Shown: positions 36,801 to 49,833 of the stretch, piece by piece
Position numbering within the stretch: the first letter of the stretch is position 1
Layout: each line of letters opens with the position of its first letter
NCBI GenBank assembly: GCA_030272585.1
Contig: BSYQ01000010.1
Span: 3,658,001 to 3,722,000 of the forward strand
DNA from: Bryopsis sp. KO-2023
Taxonomy: Eukaryota > Chlorophyta > Ulvophyceae > Bryopsidales > Bryopsidaceae
Direction: 5' to 3'
Length of the DNA stretch: 64,000 nucleotides
Notes under the pieces: generated by a model
Database searches by the model: none
Seen by the model: the letters and a program-made list of their open reading frames with translations, nothing else
Told to the model about the DNA's origin: nothing
Position numbers and translations under genes: made by a program

Positions 36801-39800
36801 TCATTGCTGGGATTCAGTGGAGCCGAGGCTGCTTGCGGTTCAAACCAGTCTGTCTGGCGGGACATTGACAACTACGAGTCCCATCGATGATTCTGGCAAT
36901 GTCAGAACAGAAACAGCCACACTGTTCGCCTCGGAAGAGCATGGAATGTTGGTTCAAGATTTCGAAGGCATGGAACACACTCATGTAAGAAACCCAAAGT
37001 CATGATTTCAAAAAGCACTGGAGTTTGGAAAGGCTTTTTCCCTTGTTTTTGGCATGAAAAGAAATGGAGAATGAGATAGGAAGTATCCCCCTAGTTTGGG
37101 TGGAAGATGGATTCAAACGGGTTGATTTTTTTTTGTGTTTTGTCGACTTTTTTGCAGGCTCTGATTGGTTTGGATTCACCAGACTTGATTTTTTTCCGAA
37201 AAAATCTTGCGAGTGTGAGATCGGCCGAAAGCACCAAATCCAAAGCATCTTTGCAAAAGAAAACCATGCGATGCTTCCAAGGTACATAAATATGTATGTG
37301 GCTTATCATGCATTTTTTCTTATAAAAAAAATTGACTAAGCTTAACCTCCTCGAAGGTTAAGCTTATTCAACACTGGAAAAATCCATCTATTGTAGTTTT
37401 GCTACTTCTTTTTTTTTTTTTTTCTGGGTAAATAAACAGGTAAATCTGAAGGTTTTGTTATTTAGTTCCTGATTGATTTTGTGCAGGGATATCTGGGATC
37501 GATGGCAAAACCAAGTCAGCGCTTTTGGACTTCAGTTTTTACTTAGCCATTGGGGCTTTGGAGGATGCAGTGAAATCCATCAAAATGATTCACAACCCTC
37601 AGGTGAATCTCTGCCTCCGGGCCCTCCCCCAAACTTCCATGTTTAGCTTCACCCCTTTCGAATAATTGGCTCGTACAATCGGTGATCTAACATTAAAATT
37701 CTTCCGATTCGCAGCTGTGGGAAAACATGGCTCAAATGTGCATCAAGAACAGGAGGATGGATGTGGCCGAACTGTGCATGAAAAATATGGAGCACTACAG
37801 GGGAGCCAGGTAAACGAGACTTTGAAACCAACTCCTCCACAAGAATAACTGCAATAGTCCATCGACCGGAGCCCGAAGTCTGTATAAATTTATTCCTTCA
37901 GTGCTTTTCTTTTTCCTAACCTACCGAAATGCACGACTTCCGGGAACTCTAGCCAGTAAAGTTAAACTCATGTATCGTGAGTGTTTTTTTTATTATTTTT
38001 GAAGAGGGAGTGGGGGGCTTGTTTGTGAACAGGGCTCTTCGAGAATCTCAGAATCTTGATTCAGAAATTCGAGTGGCTAATGCTGCCGTTCACATGGACA
38101 TGATCGACGATGCAAAAAAAATGCTGCAGCGAGGGAAACACTATGATAGACTGAACAAACTTTACCAAGTAAAGTATTACGCCATTTTTTTGTCGACCCC
38201 TTTGTTGCAACTGTGAATCGAAATTAATTTTCTGTTGAATCATTCTGAAGGGTATGCAATTTTGCCTTCATTCTGCTGTTGGATTTTGGCTTTTCTTTTT
38301 CTTTTGTTCATTTTTTTTGTTTTTTTTGGGGGGGAGGATGCCACAAGGTCGTGTCGATCTGAATGTTGAATTTTTGATGGTCAGGCATGCGGACAGTGGG
38401 GGAAAGCTCTGGACGTTTCGGAAAAACATGACAGGATTCACTTGAAAGCCACCCATTTTCAAAGGGGGAGGGACTTCGAAAAAACAGGGGATTTTCGAGC
38501 AGCTGTGCAAGAATTCGAGAAATCGGGCTGCCACAGGATAGAGGTTCCAAGGATGTTGCATGAGGCTGGGAAAACGGAGGGTTTGGAAAGGTACATTAAG
38601 CAATCAGGTATCGACACAGATTTGAACCATCGATCAATGATGTGTGCATCATTTCATGGAATCGCTAATCCTCCACTAAGGAATAACCAACCAGCAATAA
38701 ATAAAGACTGAATGGAACCCTGATTATCATTTTCAATATATATATATATATTCACATGCCTTGAGGAAGACTCAGAAAAAGCCAGGGTGAAAATCCAGAA
38801 AACGGAGCAAAAAAAAGGCTGATTTTGATCCCGTTTAGGTTAAAAAGCTTTGTCAGAATGACAATCTAGTTTTTCCCCTGTAGTGTTTTGCATGGAATAT
38901 ATGCATTCGTGCATTATTATATATTATGTCTGATTTTTGGTAGGGGATCGTGAGCTCATGCAGTGGTGGGGTCGATACTGCGAAAGTCAAGGAGATTTGG
39001 CAGCCGCCATCGCAGTGTATAAAACTTCGGATAATACGTTGGCCTTAGTCAGAGCCCTCTGTTTTGAGGGAAAGTATAGGGAGGCTGAACAAGCCATCAA
39101 AGAAACCAAGGACCCGGCTGCAGCTTTCCACCTGGGAAGGCAATATGAAGCTCAGGAAAAAATCAGGGATGCGATAAGGTGCTCTTTTGTTTTGTGTGTG
39201 TTTGCCCCGAGAAATGGTTTTTCCTGCATGGGATGGACTCGGTTTAAAAAAGTTATCTGCAAAAAAGAATTGATGGGCTTTTTTGTAGATTGTTTTCGAT
39301 GGCTGGAAGGCCAAATCATGGGGTTCGATTGGCGAGGCTGTACGAGTTGGATGCTGAGCTCCTCAGCATGGCTTTGCTGAGTTCGAAGGCCGTTATGCTG
39401 GAGTCCGCTGAATATTTCAATGAAAAAGAAATGTGGGATAAGGCGGTCATGCTCTATCATAAGGTAGCAATTCCAGCCCCCCCCCCCAAAAAAAAAAAGA
39501 AAAGAAAGCACAAACAGCCACTTGAGAAGATATCGGACGTGTTAGGTGGAACTTTGCTAATTTTCTTCTTGCTCCACCCCCTCCACTCAAAATAGGGAGG
39601 AAAGCCAAGAAAAGCATTGGAGCTTTGCTTAGCTGGGGAGCTGTTCAACTCTCTGGATCAAATCTTGAATGAAGTCGATTGCGATGGGGACCCAGCGCTC
39701 ATATCCAGCGTAGCTGCGACGCTGCTTCAACATGGGGAGTTCGAAAAAGCCACAAAATTGCTGCTGAAATTGGGACAAGAAGGAAAAGCTTTGGAGCTGT

Positions 39801-42097
39801 GTTTGCAGCATGATGTGGCCATCAACGAGGTTCGGCACGCATCCACCCATCTCAAAATCTTTTTTTCTTTCGAGTTCATAGGGTTCATTTTTTTTTGAAA
39901 CAAAAACACATATGCACGACGAAAGATTGCTCGGAATATAGTCGGAGGATGCCAACGATATCTGCACATCAATTTGAATTTGAAAAAAAAATTGCAAGAA
40001 GTTTATCAAGAAGTTTATCTAAAGTCTGTTGTGGCACTCTGCATCGCTAAATGTCATTTTTTTTTTGTGTGTGTGTGTGTGTGTTTTTGATAATCGGTGC
40101 CTAGGCCATGGCTGAGGCTCTCACTCCAGAAGAAAATTCTATGGGGGCGGCTCAAAGGAACGCAGTTATATGCAAGATAGCAAAAGCTTGCAAACAACAG
40201 GGGTCCTTTCATTTGGCTGCCAAGAAATACGCTCAAGCTGGAGAGCGAATCAAAGCGATGAAAGCCTTAGTCAAATCCGGAGATAAAGACAGAGTCATCA
40301 TGTTTGCCAGTGAGTTCGCTATGCTAAGGGGCAGCCGTCTTGATTTTGGAGTGTTTTTTTTTGCCTACCATTGTGTATTTTTTCAATTTCAATTTTTCAA
40401 TACATATGTATTTATAATTCATTATTTTATTTTGTTTTATTTTCAACGAATGGTGTGTGTTACGTTCATTGTCTTGGTGCCGATTTGATAATCCTCTTTC
40501 AAATGCTGTAAACTTTTTTTTCTTCTTCTCGATTTGGTTATCTTTTTTCCCCCTTTTTCTTTTGAACGAGATGGATTTGTGTGTGCAGCTCGATCTCGAC
40601 AGCGTGAGGTCTACATGATGGCTGCAAATTATTTGCAAATGATGGATTGGCACAACCAGCCCGACATCATGAAAAGCATCATATCATTCTACACCAAAGC
40701 TAAAGCCCATGACAGTCTGGTGGCTTTTTTCGAAGCTTGCGGACAGATTGAAATCGATGAATATAGGTCAGTTGATCAGTAAATCTGCTCATTTATTTTA
40801 CGCTGACTCAACAGATTTTCTTCGTGTTTTCCCCTACCCCTCCCCCCCCCAAAAAAAAATCATAAGAATGATTTGTTTTTTTCTGCTTATTCAGGGATTA
40901 CGACAAAGCCCTCCAAGCAATGAATCAAGCATTGAAACACGCTGAAAAATCTCAAAGCACAAATCGAGAGCTTCGATTGGCATCCATCGGCCAGCGTTTG
41001 GAACTGATGGAAAAATTCATCACCGCCAGGCAAATAATTCCAGAAAATCCACAATTGGCCATCGAAATGTGCATTCAGCTTCTGGAAGATATTCTTGAAC
41101 ATCAAGATGTGAGTTGTAGTGGGAATTTCCTCCGCTGTTACTCCATATCGAGTTATAGCGGTAATTTTTATGTGTCAAGAAAAATGCAAGAGTGGCAGTG
41201 AACAATGGGGATGAGTGAAAAAAAGACATTGAAAATCAAAATACAGAATTTTATACTGTAGTCCGAAAGGGTGTGGGTTAAAATCCCATTCACCACAACC
41301 TTTTCCCCTGAACGCATCACAACGCTGGTGCAAGGCATGTATGTATATATATAATTTTCTAGAGATGAGAGGGGGATACTGTCTACAAGTATGGCAGGAT
41401 TGTATGTGGGAAGCAGATCGGGGCAAACTCGATAAATTTTTTTTTTGGTTATTTTTAGTTGTTTTTTTTTAATGTTTGAATTTTGATGCAAAGGCCGGTG
41501 ACACTGCGGTGCGGATGGGCGATGTCTACGCTCTGATGATCGAGTTTTGGTTCGGAAAGGAAGACATGGAAAACGCATTCAAATTGATAGAGGAAATGAA
41601 ATCCAGAAACATAATCCTGACACCCTACCTAGACAGGGGAATGTTGGAAGCTATTCACAAGGTAATGAATAATGACCTGTGGCAGTCGTTCGAAACATTT
41701 TCCACACAAACACTGAGCGGTAGATCTGGATAACGCTGCCAAGAGATTGTATCAATGACTTTTCACCAAATGGCTGCCTGTGTGGGTGAGACATAGAGCT
41801 AATCGTAAACTGTAAATCATAATCGGTGGCAAGAATCGCCTCTACAAAACATGATAAGATTGAGGGAAACCTCCCTTTGAATGACTAATTGAGGGCGTTC
41901 GACAAGCAATGAACAAATTAGTCAAGCGGTCCAGATTGTTGACCGATTTAGATGATTTCTGAGGTCAAGAAACTCTTGTGGTTTTATGGCAGGCAGTGGG
42001 AGTCGAGGGGAATTTCCGACACACAACCGAGGAAGAAATAATAGAAGAGCAGCTGACAGGGAGCGACGACGACTACAATCATGACTTGATGCATTAG
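30836..42097 (+). CDS. IFT140: Intraflagellar transport protein 140 (IFT-A core), 27 exons placed
   Basis: Subunit of the IFT-A complex for retrograde transport in cilia. Exons: 30836-30904, 31336-31450, 31806-31936, 32372-32542, 32832-32933, 33158-33280, 33675-33777, 34060-34151, 34470-34618, 34847-35063, 35418-35585, 35989-36186, 36450-36569, 36799-36984, 37158-37281, 37487-37602, 37715-37809, 38033-38168, 38385-38607, 38944-39178, 39289-39463, 39596-39829, 40105-40309, 40589-40766, 40895-41108, 41494-41661 and 41993-42097 (TAG). All phases agree, giving 1383 residues plus a missing N-terminal exon. The N-terminal half is two WD40 propellers (for example [20 protein letters not shown]). The C-terminal half is TPR-like, with [59 protein letters not shown] and [20 protein letters not shown], closely matching known IFT140. 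It ends in an acidic tail. Confidence 0.95.
41255..41300 (+). other. tRNA-Tyr-like 3' half (degenerate)
   Basis: Inside the next-to-last-but-one IFT140 intron, ACTGTAGTCCGAAAGG followed by GTGTGGGTTAAAATCCCAT looks like the anticodon arm, variable region and T arm of a tRNA with a GTA anticodon. The T stem pairs with one wobble. No D arm or matching acceptor stem is present, so it is a fragment. It resembles the segment at 51060-51120. Confidence 0.35.
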
Positions 42098-42941
42098 AGG
42101 GGATTTTTTCTTTTCTGTCTGTTACATTGAAAAGATAGCTCATCGAAAGGGGAATGGGGTTTTGTTGTATAGTAATTGTGCTACCTGTTGGGGCTTTTTC
42201 ATGGTCAAGTTTATGGCCAGGGGCTCGCATATGTTCGAGCATTGAAGAGAGAGGCGTAATTCACCGCTTTTTCTTTATGTGTAAGAAATGCCACAACTCT
42301 GAACACTTCCCCAACAGGAAACAGATGATGCAATTCAGAGTGACAAGGGATGGTGTTCATGAATCAGCACTTGAAAGATCCATGTTTGAAATATCTGCTC
42401 AGGACTGGATGTTGAGACCTGTGCATTTCTTTGAGAATTTTGTGGAGAAAAACCTGGGGAAAGGCTCAGCAACCCTTTTCAGTTTCGCCTTTTTTTGAGG
42501 CAACACACCTTAAGCTCCCACTGAAGCCAATGAAATACTCAAAACACAACCATTTTGGGGTCAATAATGACCTTTTACATCTTTGTCTTCATTGGTGATT
42601 CGTTCGACAATTCAGAACGAACATCACTCAACGCTTTTCAAAGCCATTCGAAAAAAATAAGCTTGCCCATTTATCATGATTATCGCGGGCTCGGCGTGTC
42701 GTCAACTGCCTTGGCTTTAGAAACTGAGGGAAAAGGGTTGAGGGCCGGCAGACGGCTCAGGGATGTCCCCCATGACCGCTTCCTCTGTGAATCACAGTCC
42801 AAAAAATCATCAGTCCAGCCACAAGTTATTGCCAATTCTAAAGCAGTCGACATTAAATTCATAGCCGCGACGCTGACAACCCGAAATATCTCAGCTGAGT
42901 GCAGGGACTTTAAACTCAAAGCGAACTTGTTCGTTCAGGGA
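42098..42941. other. Convergent spacer, IFT140 / TSP1 protein
   Basis: 3' flanks of two convergent genes. A plus-strand frame is open over about 300 bases but shows no recognisable family or codon signal beyond chance, and I do not call it. Confidence 0.4.
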
Positions 42942-45900
42942 TCACTGAATGGAAGGACAAGTGGAGAGCGCACCGATGCTGATGGCGGCCTCGTCTCCGC
43001 TTCCACTGGCCGTGGAGTTTGTCCTGGGGGGAGTGATGAAGGTGATATGATCGGGAATGCCCCCGTGCCTGTAGCGCCCTTCAGCTTCTTTGGGGGGAAG
43101 CCCACTCTCCAAATCCGGCTCCGGCTGGGAAATTACGGGGATTTCCCTGTCTTGCCTTGACTCTGTCTCCTCCCTTAAGAAACAGTTGAAAGAATGCTTG
43201 GTCCCCCCCCCTGTTCCAAAACTAGTGAATAAGAACTGCCACAAGCGGTTTATCTCACCTTTTCCGGCGCAAGAAGAGAACGACTGCTGCCAGCGCACCA
43301 AGCACCGCCACAGCGACCAAACATCCTATCAGGGCCAAAGTGGTGGGCCCCGCTTTCGCAGATTTGCGTTTTGTGTCAGTAATATCCTTGCTGCTGCCGC
43401 TGGACGATCCCTTGTTGGGTGCTTTCGTGTTTAATAGGTCAGAGGTAGCTTCGTCGTTTAATAACGGAACGCTTGGACTGAAATTCTGCGTGCACTGGAA
43501 CTCGCCAGGTTCGGCCCCCGCAACACGGATGAATCCTGGTTTGCACAACTCGCAGGCATCGCCACTGTGGCCAGCGAAACACTGGCAAGTTCCTGATACA
43601 AACAAAGGTTTTCCTCGGCCAGAGCAATGCACGGAGCGACCCTGGATCTCCGTGGACGGGGGGTGGATGAGGGGGACCATGCAGTCAAGCGGGCATCCAT
43701 CCGATTCCTCGCCGTTCATGACCGGTCGCTCGTCCAACTCGCATATCCCGTTCCCACACACGCCGACTTTGTCTTCCGTTAGGACTTTGACGTCCCCTTC
43801 GAGCCCCATAAGCGAATTATGGAGTTGTGACAAGGACAAACCCGCTTTTCCATCCACGGTGACCGAAGAGCCAACGTTTGGATTCTGAGGCGGCTTCTTG
43901 GGTGTTGGGCCGCCAGCCTGTAGCAACACCCTCTTTGTCGTCGCCGCTCCCCGCTTCTCTTCAGAATCCTGACCAAAGGGAGGGACAGCTACACATTAGT
44001 AGGTGTTCGAATGGATGTCAAATGGAGCAAAGCAAACATTTCTCACTTCAAGGCAAGATGTAAGCATCGTTCATCGATCCAGGCCAAGGACATATTGCTT
44101 TTTTTACCGACTGCAAAGGGGGACGCTTCACCGATCCATTTTACACAAGACAACGGTTACCTGTTTCGCGAGCTGCTTGATCTTTCTGTTGCGACGGGGA
44201 AGTGGGATGGGTGGCGGGGTGGTGTCGAACCAAGGTGCTGCTGATAGTCTTGCTGGCACGCTTGCTGGTCGGACGGCTTCCCGCGTTGCTTCGACCAGAT
44301 TCTTCATCCACGTTATCGCTGTGTTAGTTGCCACCTTATTATTGCCGTCCGAGTTGTCCAGAAGGCCTCTCCTTGTCGTTTTAGGCACAGACTCCCCCAG
44401 CAGACGTTGAACATGTAAGAATGATTTGTCGATGCCCAGGTGGGAAGAAATCTGGTTCATCACTTTTTGTTTCAACAGCGCCGACTGTATCCCCTTGATG
44501 TTCTGTTTTATCTCTCTTCGAATGCTGGGTTCCACGGCGGCGGCGATTCTCAGCGAGGTGTCGCAGGACATTCCAGACCCATCGCAAACCCCACATTCGT
44601 CCACCAACCCCATACAACAGATGCCCGATGCATCCACTTGACCATCGCAGCATTCCCCGAGAGCGTCCACCTGAATGGCGGCCCCACCGCACACCCCGCA
44701 AGCGTCCAGTGCCCCTGCGCAGCAGTAACCATCCCCATCGAGGACCTGCCCGGCATCGCAGCACTGTCCATCTTTCCCCACGACTCCTGATGCGCAGCAT
44801 TTGCCGGCATCGTCGACGACTGTGGTGGGGCAGCAATCGTCGTCCCCACTGTCACAGGCGGCCTTGTATTCGCATCGCTCTCCCCCAAATCCGTCCCAGC
44901 ATTCGCAGCTGAGATTTTCACAGGTTCCTCGCCCATTGCAAGGTTGTTCGACATCACAAAAGTCGCAGCGCTTCACAGCGCACGTGGACTGCGAGGCGGG
45001 CTTTTGAATCGAACTGCAGGCGCTATCATCGAGCACCTTTTTGCTCACACTCACACAGCTGACGTCTCTGTATCGCCTTCCGTATCGTATCTCTTTCTCG
45101 TTGTCATGTTCTTCCATACATTCCTTGTCACACTCGGACCAGGAACCCGCCATCCAATACGCCAAATCCTCTTGGCATTTGCTTGTGTTGCAAGCCCTCT
45201 TGGCGATGGGCTTGGGCGCAGGGCACCTCGAGTCTGCAACCTCTCGTCCGTTTTGGTAACATTTGACCTCCCTCGTTTGAACTCCTCCACCACATGTTTT
45301 CGTGCATTCTGACCACTCCTTTGTAACCGTCCACACCCTATTGCCACAATCGATGGCCTCGCATTTCTCCACGAGTGCACCCTCGATGACGAACGTGTTT
45401 TGACACTGCGTCTTCGACAGTCTTTCTTCGTTGATAATGGAGCTCTTCCGGCTCATTTCCAAAAACTTTTTGACGCCCATGTTCACTTCTTTATCGCATC
45501 CCTTTTGCCCCCCGACCAGGATCTTTGACTCGAACGAAATTTTCTTGCCGAACAGGGAGCCGATTTTAGGCATCGTCAAGCCACACTTTTCCAAGCTCAC
45601 AGTACGCCCGTAGTTGCTCGCACAGATGAGGCTTTGCCTTTCCAAGCTGGGTCCGCATGTGTTGGAGCATTCGTCCGTGCCAGTGACGATGGCGGTGAAC
45701 TCTTCACATGGGGGTCGGATGCATCGGCGCGTGGACGCAGGCGTGGGGCCCAGGTCGGGATTCCCTCTGCAGATGTCGATGGACACACTTTGATCTGTGT
45801 CGTCCGACATCACGCAAGCGACCGAACGCTCTTGCACCCCGACTCCACAAGCGACAGAGCAGTCTTGCCATGCTCCAGTTGTGTACGTCGTCCTTGCGGT

Positions 45901-47250
45901 TTGTGAAGGGATTCTTGCTTCCAGCGGAGCGGGCTCGAGATCCAGCGCGTCCGAAGTGTTGGGCGTCAATTTCACAACAGTTGGCTCACGATCTTGGCCC
46001 GCTTTGGCGATACCACCAGTATCAACATCTGTCTGCGCAGTCTCAGTGCTTGACTCTTCGATTTCTCCTTCAATGGTTTGGACAGGAGCACGCTCTTCGC
46101 TGGGAACTTCGATGGTGGGCTCGACGTCGGCGTCTGGAATCGTCTCGCTTTTTGTTGGCCGAGATTCGATCCCTGTGGGTCGATCCGAGTCTGTTGAAGT
46201 GTTCTGTGGCTCTTCAACGAGCGATGGGGTGGACAGGAATGGCGTTTTGATCGTCTGGATTTCTCCACGCTTGGTCATCGGCAATTTACTTGGGTGATCT
46301 TTCTTGATCACGGGAACTTCTCTTTCGTCCTCGTCTGGAGCGGACGCCGTTGAAGCACAGGAGTCCAGTTTCTTCGGAGCCTCGTGCGAGCATATGTACG
46401 TGCAATCCCCACGCGTTGCTGCCATGTATGTCTCAATGGAAGTCTTGACTTCTCCCAGGCTGGAAGCACACACTATCGATTCCCTTCTTGTGCGGGGGTG
46501 CCGTTGAACGAAGCACGTGCTGGAATGAAGGGTGTGAAACATGTCCGCTTTCAGCTCGATGGTCTCGTTTTTGAAAGAGCACGAGAAGGAGTCGAGGGCG
46601 CATTGGGGACTGTCGCAGGCTTTGACTGTGCTGTATTTCTTGCACTCCCTCACACATCGACCCTATCCAAAAGCACAATAGTCATTGTAACCCTCCATAT
46701 GAGATAATCCTGAAGGCGGCGACTATCGATACCATCTTCACAAGGGAGAGTGAGGATAATACCGTAAGAGTAGCGTCGTGGACGATTCTTTGGACTCTGT
46801 GCTTTCCGCACAGGAAGGTGCTGTCGTCGTTCTGCGTGCATGCTCCATCTGAACGACACAGGTCCAAGTTATCCTCCCTATTGATGCAAGGACCCCCCCA
46901 GCAACATTCCGAACAGAATTAAGAAGCGAACCACACTCCAGTGATGGCGGCGTACCAGTGATAGCGTTGAATGTCTCGTCCGCCACCCACGTGTCTTGTC
47001 CGCAATACCATCCTCCTTCTCCAGGAGCACAGGTATCCACCGTTGTGCCTTCCGTGCACGGTTGACTGCAAGAAAGAAGGGTACTTCGAGTCAGTAACCT
47101 TGCAGGTCGCTCCGAATGTGTCATACAGTCATCGACATGAAACGCGCGTGCCTTTTGTTCCCACCTGCTCGGGCATGTTTCGGGGAGAGACGTCGCCACG
47201 AACACCACTGAGGGCAGCAGTATGGCCAGCCACGGGACTCCTAGAACCAT
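42942..47250 (-). CDS. Large type I membrane protein with thrombospondin-1, EGF-like and Cys-rich repeats
   Basis: Six exons (47250-47165, 47065-46956, 46848-46763, 46662-44161, 43968-43259, 43173-42942) give 1241 residues in consistent phase. Order: signal peptide (MVLGVPWLAILLPSVVFVAT); Cys-rich N-terminal segment; Ser/Thr/Glu-rich linker; about four TSP1-like modules (GAWQDCSVACGVGVQERSVA; WSECTKTCGGGVQTREVKC; GSWSECDKECMEE); an EGF module (CNGRGTCENLSCECWDGFGG); a CC-rich block with two DACGVCGG/DECGVCDG units; a helical, Lys/Arg-rich stretch; a GVCGNGICELDERP ... CPLDC module; a second EGF-like module; one membrane helix (LALIGCLVAVAVLGALAAVV); RRKR stop-transfer; and a tail of about 80 residues. 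It suggests an adhesion or matrix receptor at the cell or flagellar surface. Ligand and exact family are unknown. Exons 2-3 are the weakest. Confidence 0.82.
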
Positions 47251-48692
47251 TTTCGCTTCGCAGGCTGTGGAGTGAAGCAGAGTTCCGTAACCGTTGAGAG
47301 ACGGACACTGACTCGAGCGACTGGGAAAACTCGTGGTCCACCTCCAATCGCACGGGTCTTTAGTGTGGTCAATCGGGTAGGACAGGGGTAGTTAGAAAGT
47401 TGGTTCATGGGACGGTCGGCAACTTGAAGTAAACCGTCCAGATGGTGGGTACTTTGAATGGAAAAACTGTTGATGGTGTAGAGGAGAAACGGCGTGTTGT
47501 CAGAGAAAAAAGGCTGGTGCCTCCACCAAAGACTACAAGGATACCAAAACAAACAAGTAAAACAAATAAACACCAAAACCCTGATGCCCCATTTTTTTAT
47601 TCCCACCTGCAAATTTCAATTCCCTAATCTCCAACAAAAGTCTTTTAACAATGTTATCTCCCAGCAAATTTTCAGTTTTTATGCGTTTTCAAGGGGCAAC
47701 AGGGGCTCACCAAAAAAAAACCCATCCCAGATGCTGAAAATGTTTTCTTTCATGAGCTCTCAATCCTCACATGATCATCCCCAACAAGAATTCCAATTAT
47801 GCTTTCTTCTTGCAAAGAACCAAACTGAACGACCTGCAGTGTCTTGTTGTGTTTTTCTTATTCTTGAAACAAATGAAGAGTTGCGGTTGATGGGGGCGAT
47901 CAAGATATCTTTCAACCTGATAGGAAAAAAAAGGGGTTGGGCTGGAAAGAAGGGAATGCAGTTGTCAGTTTCTTTTCTTTCAGCACAAAAAAAGAAAAGA
48001 AGGGAAGTCGTGAATTTCTTGTTTACGTTTGTTATAACATGTCCAAGTTCTATCAGTTTACCAATATCCATTTTCGAAATTTTTATTTCTGGTAAGGGGA
48101 CTAAAGATACAGTCTGAGAAGTCTTGTTTTTCCTTCCAAAAATATTCCGTTTTCATTTTTTATTGGAGCCACAACAACAATCAATCAATTACAAAATAGC
48201 TCCTGGAAAATGCCTGCATATTCCTTTCCTAACTACCGTTCTTTGTTGAAGTAGAAATACATCGCCACGAAAAGACAAAAAAAAAATACATTGTTGTACA
48301 ATCCAACCCAATTGCTCAAAACCACGGCAAAGGTTACCCGAAAAAGTCTTTTCACAGTCCACGAATTTGAAACAGAAAAAAAAAACCTGACATTCTCAAA
48401 TCAGTCAAAAATTAAAGGGTACATTTCCGACATTGGCAACCAGAAAACACCAAAAAAATTTTGACAGGTCAATAAACGATGGCACACCGAACATATCCAA
48501 AATTCCTGGGGTCCCTGCCTGTCAGAAATCCGTGTGGGAAGCTAATCGCTCTTTCCTTAGCAATATCTATCTGTAACTGAAAAACCATCCGTTGAGAACA
48601 AGTCACATTGAGGTTTGCCTTTTTTTTCTGATTTATTCCTATTCTTCGATGTGGAAACAAAAATGGAAAATGAAATGGGCAAGAAAAACGAT
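47251..48692. other. Spacer left of the transposon, with possible minus-strand terminal exon
   Basis: Mostly AT-rich with A runs. The only candidate coding piece is on the minus strand, 48576-48469. After a TTTTTCAG acceptor it reads IDIAKERAISFPHGFLTGRD and continues RNFGYVRCAIVY to a stop. It could be the last exon of a gene whose earlier exon is at 54319-54204, on the other side of the hAT element, but the phases do not match directly, so at most this is a hint. Confidence 0.3.
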
Positions 48693-48708
48693 CTATGAGG
48701 CAGTGGTA

Positions 48709-49033
48709 GGACTTTACGGTTACGGTACCGTAAACCGTACCGTAACCTCACTCCGGTCACTTACGGTTACGGTCACTCCGGTCCGGACCGGAGTGGTTTT
48801 CGTGCTCGGAACCGGACCACCGTAAATGTTATCCGTAGTACTACGGCGTCATTACGGCGGTCCGGAGCATGAAATGACGGATTTACGGTTCGGTTATCAC
48901 CGTACACCGGAGCATGCCGTAAACTCACCGTAAATCAACAACCGTAGCACCGTAAATCATCCACCGTAGCGCCGTAATCACGTGACCGTAACACCGTAAA
49001 CCGCAAACCGGAGTCCGTTCCACCGTAAAGAGG
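48709..49033. repeat. Left subterminal TTACGG/CCGTAA repeats of the hAT element
   Basis: Irregularly spaced copies of TTACGG and its complement CCGTAA, many within CCGTAAACCG or TCCGGTCCGGACCGGA palindromes. hAT transposases bind short subterminal repeats, so these are the likely binding sites. The same words fill the right end and the nested element. Confidence 0.8.
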
Positions 49034-49721
49034 AGTTACGGTGGGACGTTGTCCCGTCGTACGCAACCTCCCTTATAACCTAGCCACTCTCCCATCGCTA
49101 GTTTCTCCTTTGGTTTTCTACTGTCTCGCGGTGTGTTTTCGTTTTTTTCCGGAGTGTGTTCAGTATGTCGGCGACGTCGGATGTTCAGTTGATGGGCGAG
49201 GTCAGAAAGGATGCGGGGTTGCGTCCTGTCGACTACGCACCGCTGGCGACCCTGGTGGTGCAGCTCGACGACGGCTCGTGGGAGGCCTATGTAAAAGGAG
49301 AAAAGGGGAAGAAAAAAGAGGACAGGCTGGTCAAGCTGAAGTGTTTGCTGTGCGGACACATGTGCTCTTGGTGTAAGTATTTTGTTTTTGTTTTTTTTTT
49401 CTTTTTCTGGGTTAATATTTCTGGAGTAGTTTTTTATTTTGGTGTGGATGTCTGCAGCCAAGGGGTCCTACAGTGGCATCAAGTCCCACTGCTCTGGGAG
49501 GCATGGTGTGAAAGACCATGATGTCCTCACCACTGCCAAGGGGTGGATCGATGATGCTGCGAAGGATGGGAAGGACTTCCCATTAGAAGAATGGACGTCG
49601 AAAATGGCAGCAGCAGGCCATTTGAAGCCAGGAAAGGGGGGGAAGTCAAGCGAGGACCCATCCGAGACGCTGATATCCAAGTCTCTACACCGGGTAGGTT
49701 TGTGATTGCTTGTGATGTTAA

Positions 49722-49833
49722 TGCATGTGTTGTTGTGTTGCTGGATGCTGGAATTTCCAGCCTGAATTTTGGGGGACTGCATGTGTTGTTGTGTTGCTGG
49801 ATGCTGGAATTTCCAGCCTGAATTTTGGGGGAC
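49722..49833. repeat. 56-bp tandem duplication in transposase intron 2
   Basis: Two adjacent copies of a 56-base unit (49722-49777, 49778-49833) starting TGCATGTGTTGTTGTGTTGC, with a partial third start following. They look identical to the eye. The intron is spliced from 49694 to 49868, so coding sequence is unaffected. Confidence 0.9.

Noticed and set aside
42154..42498. 115-codon plus-strand frame downstream of IFT140
   Set aside because: It starts after the IFT140 stop, has no splice context or recognised family, and lies in a convergent 3' region.
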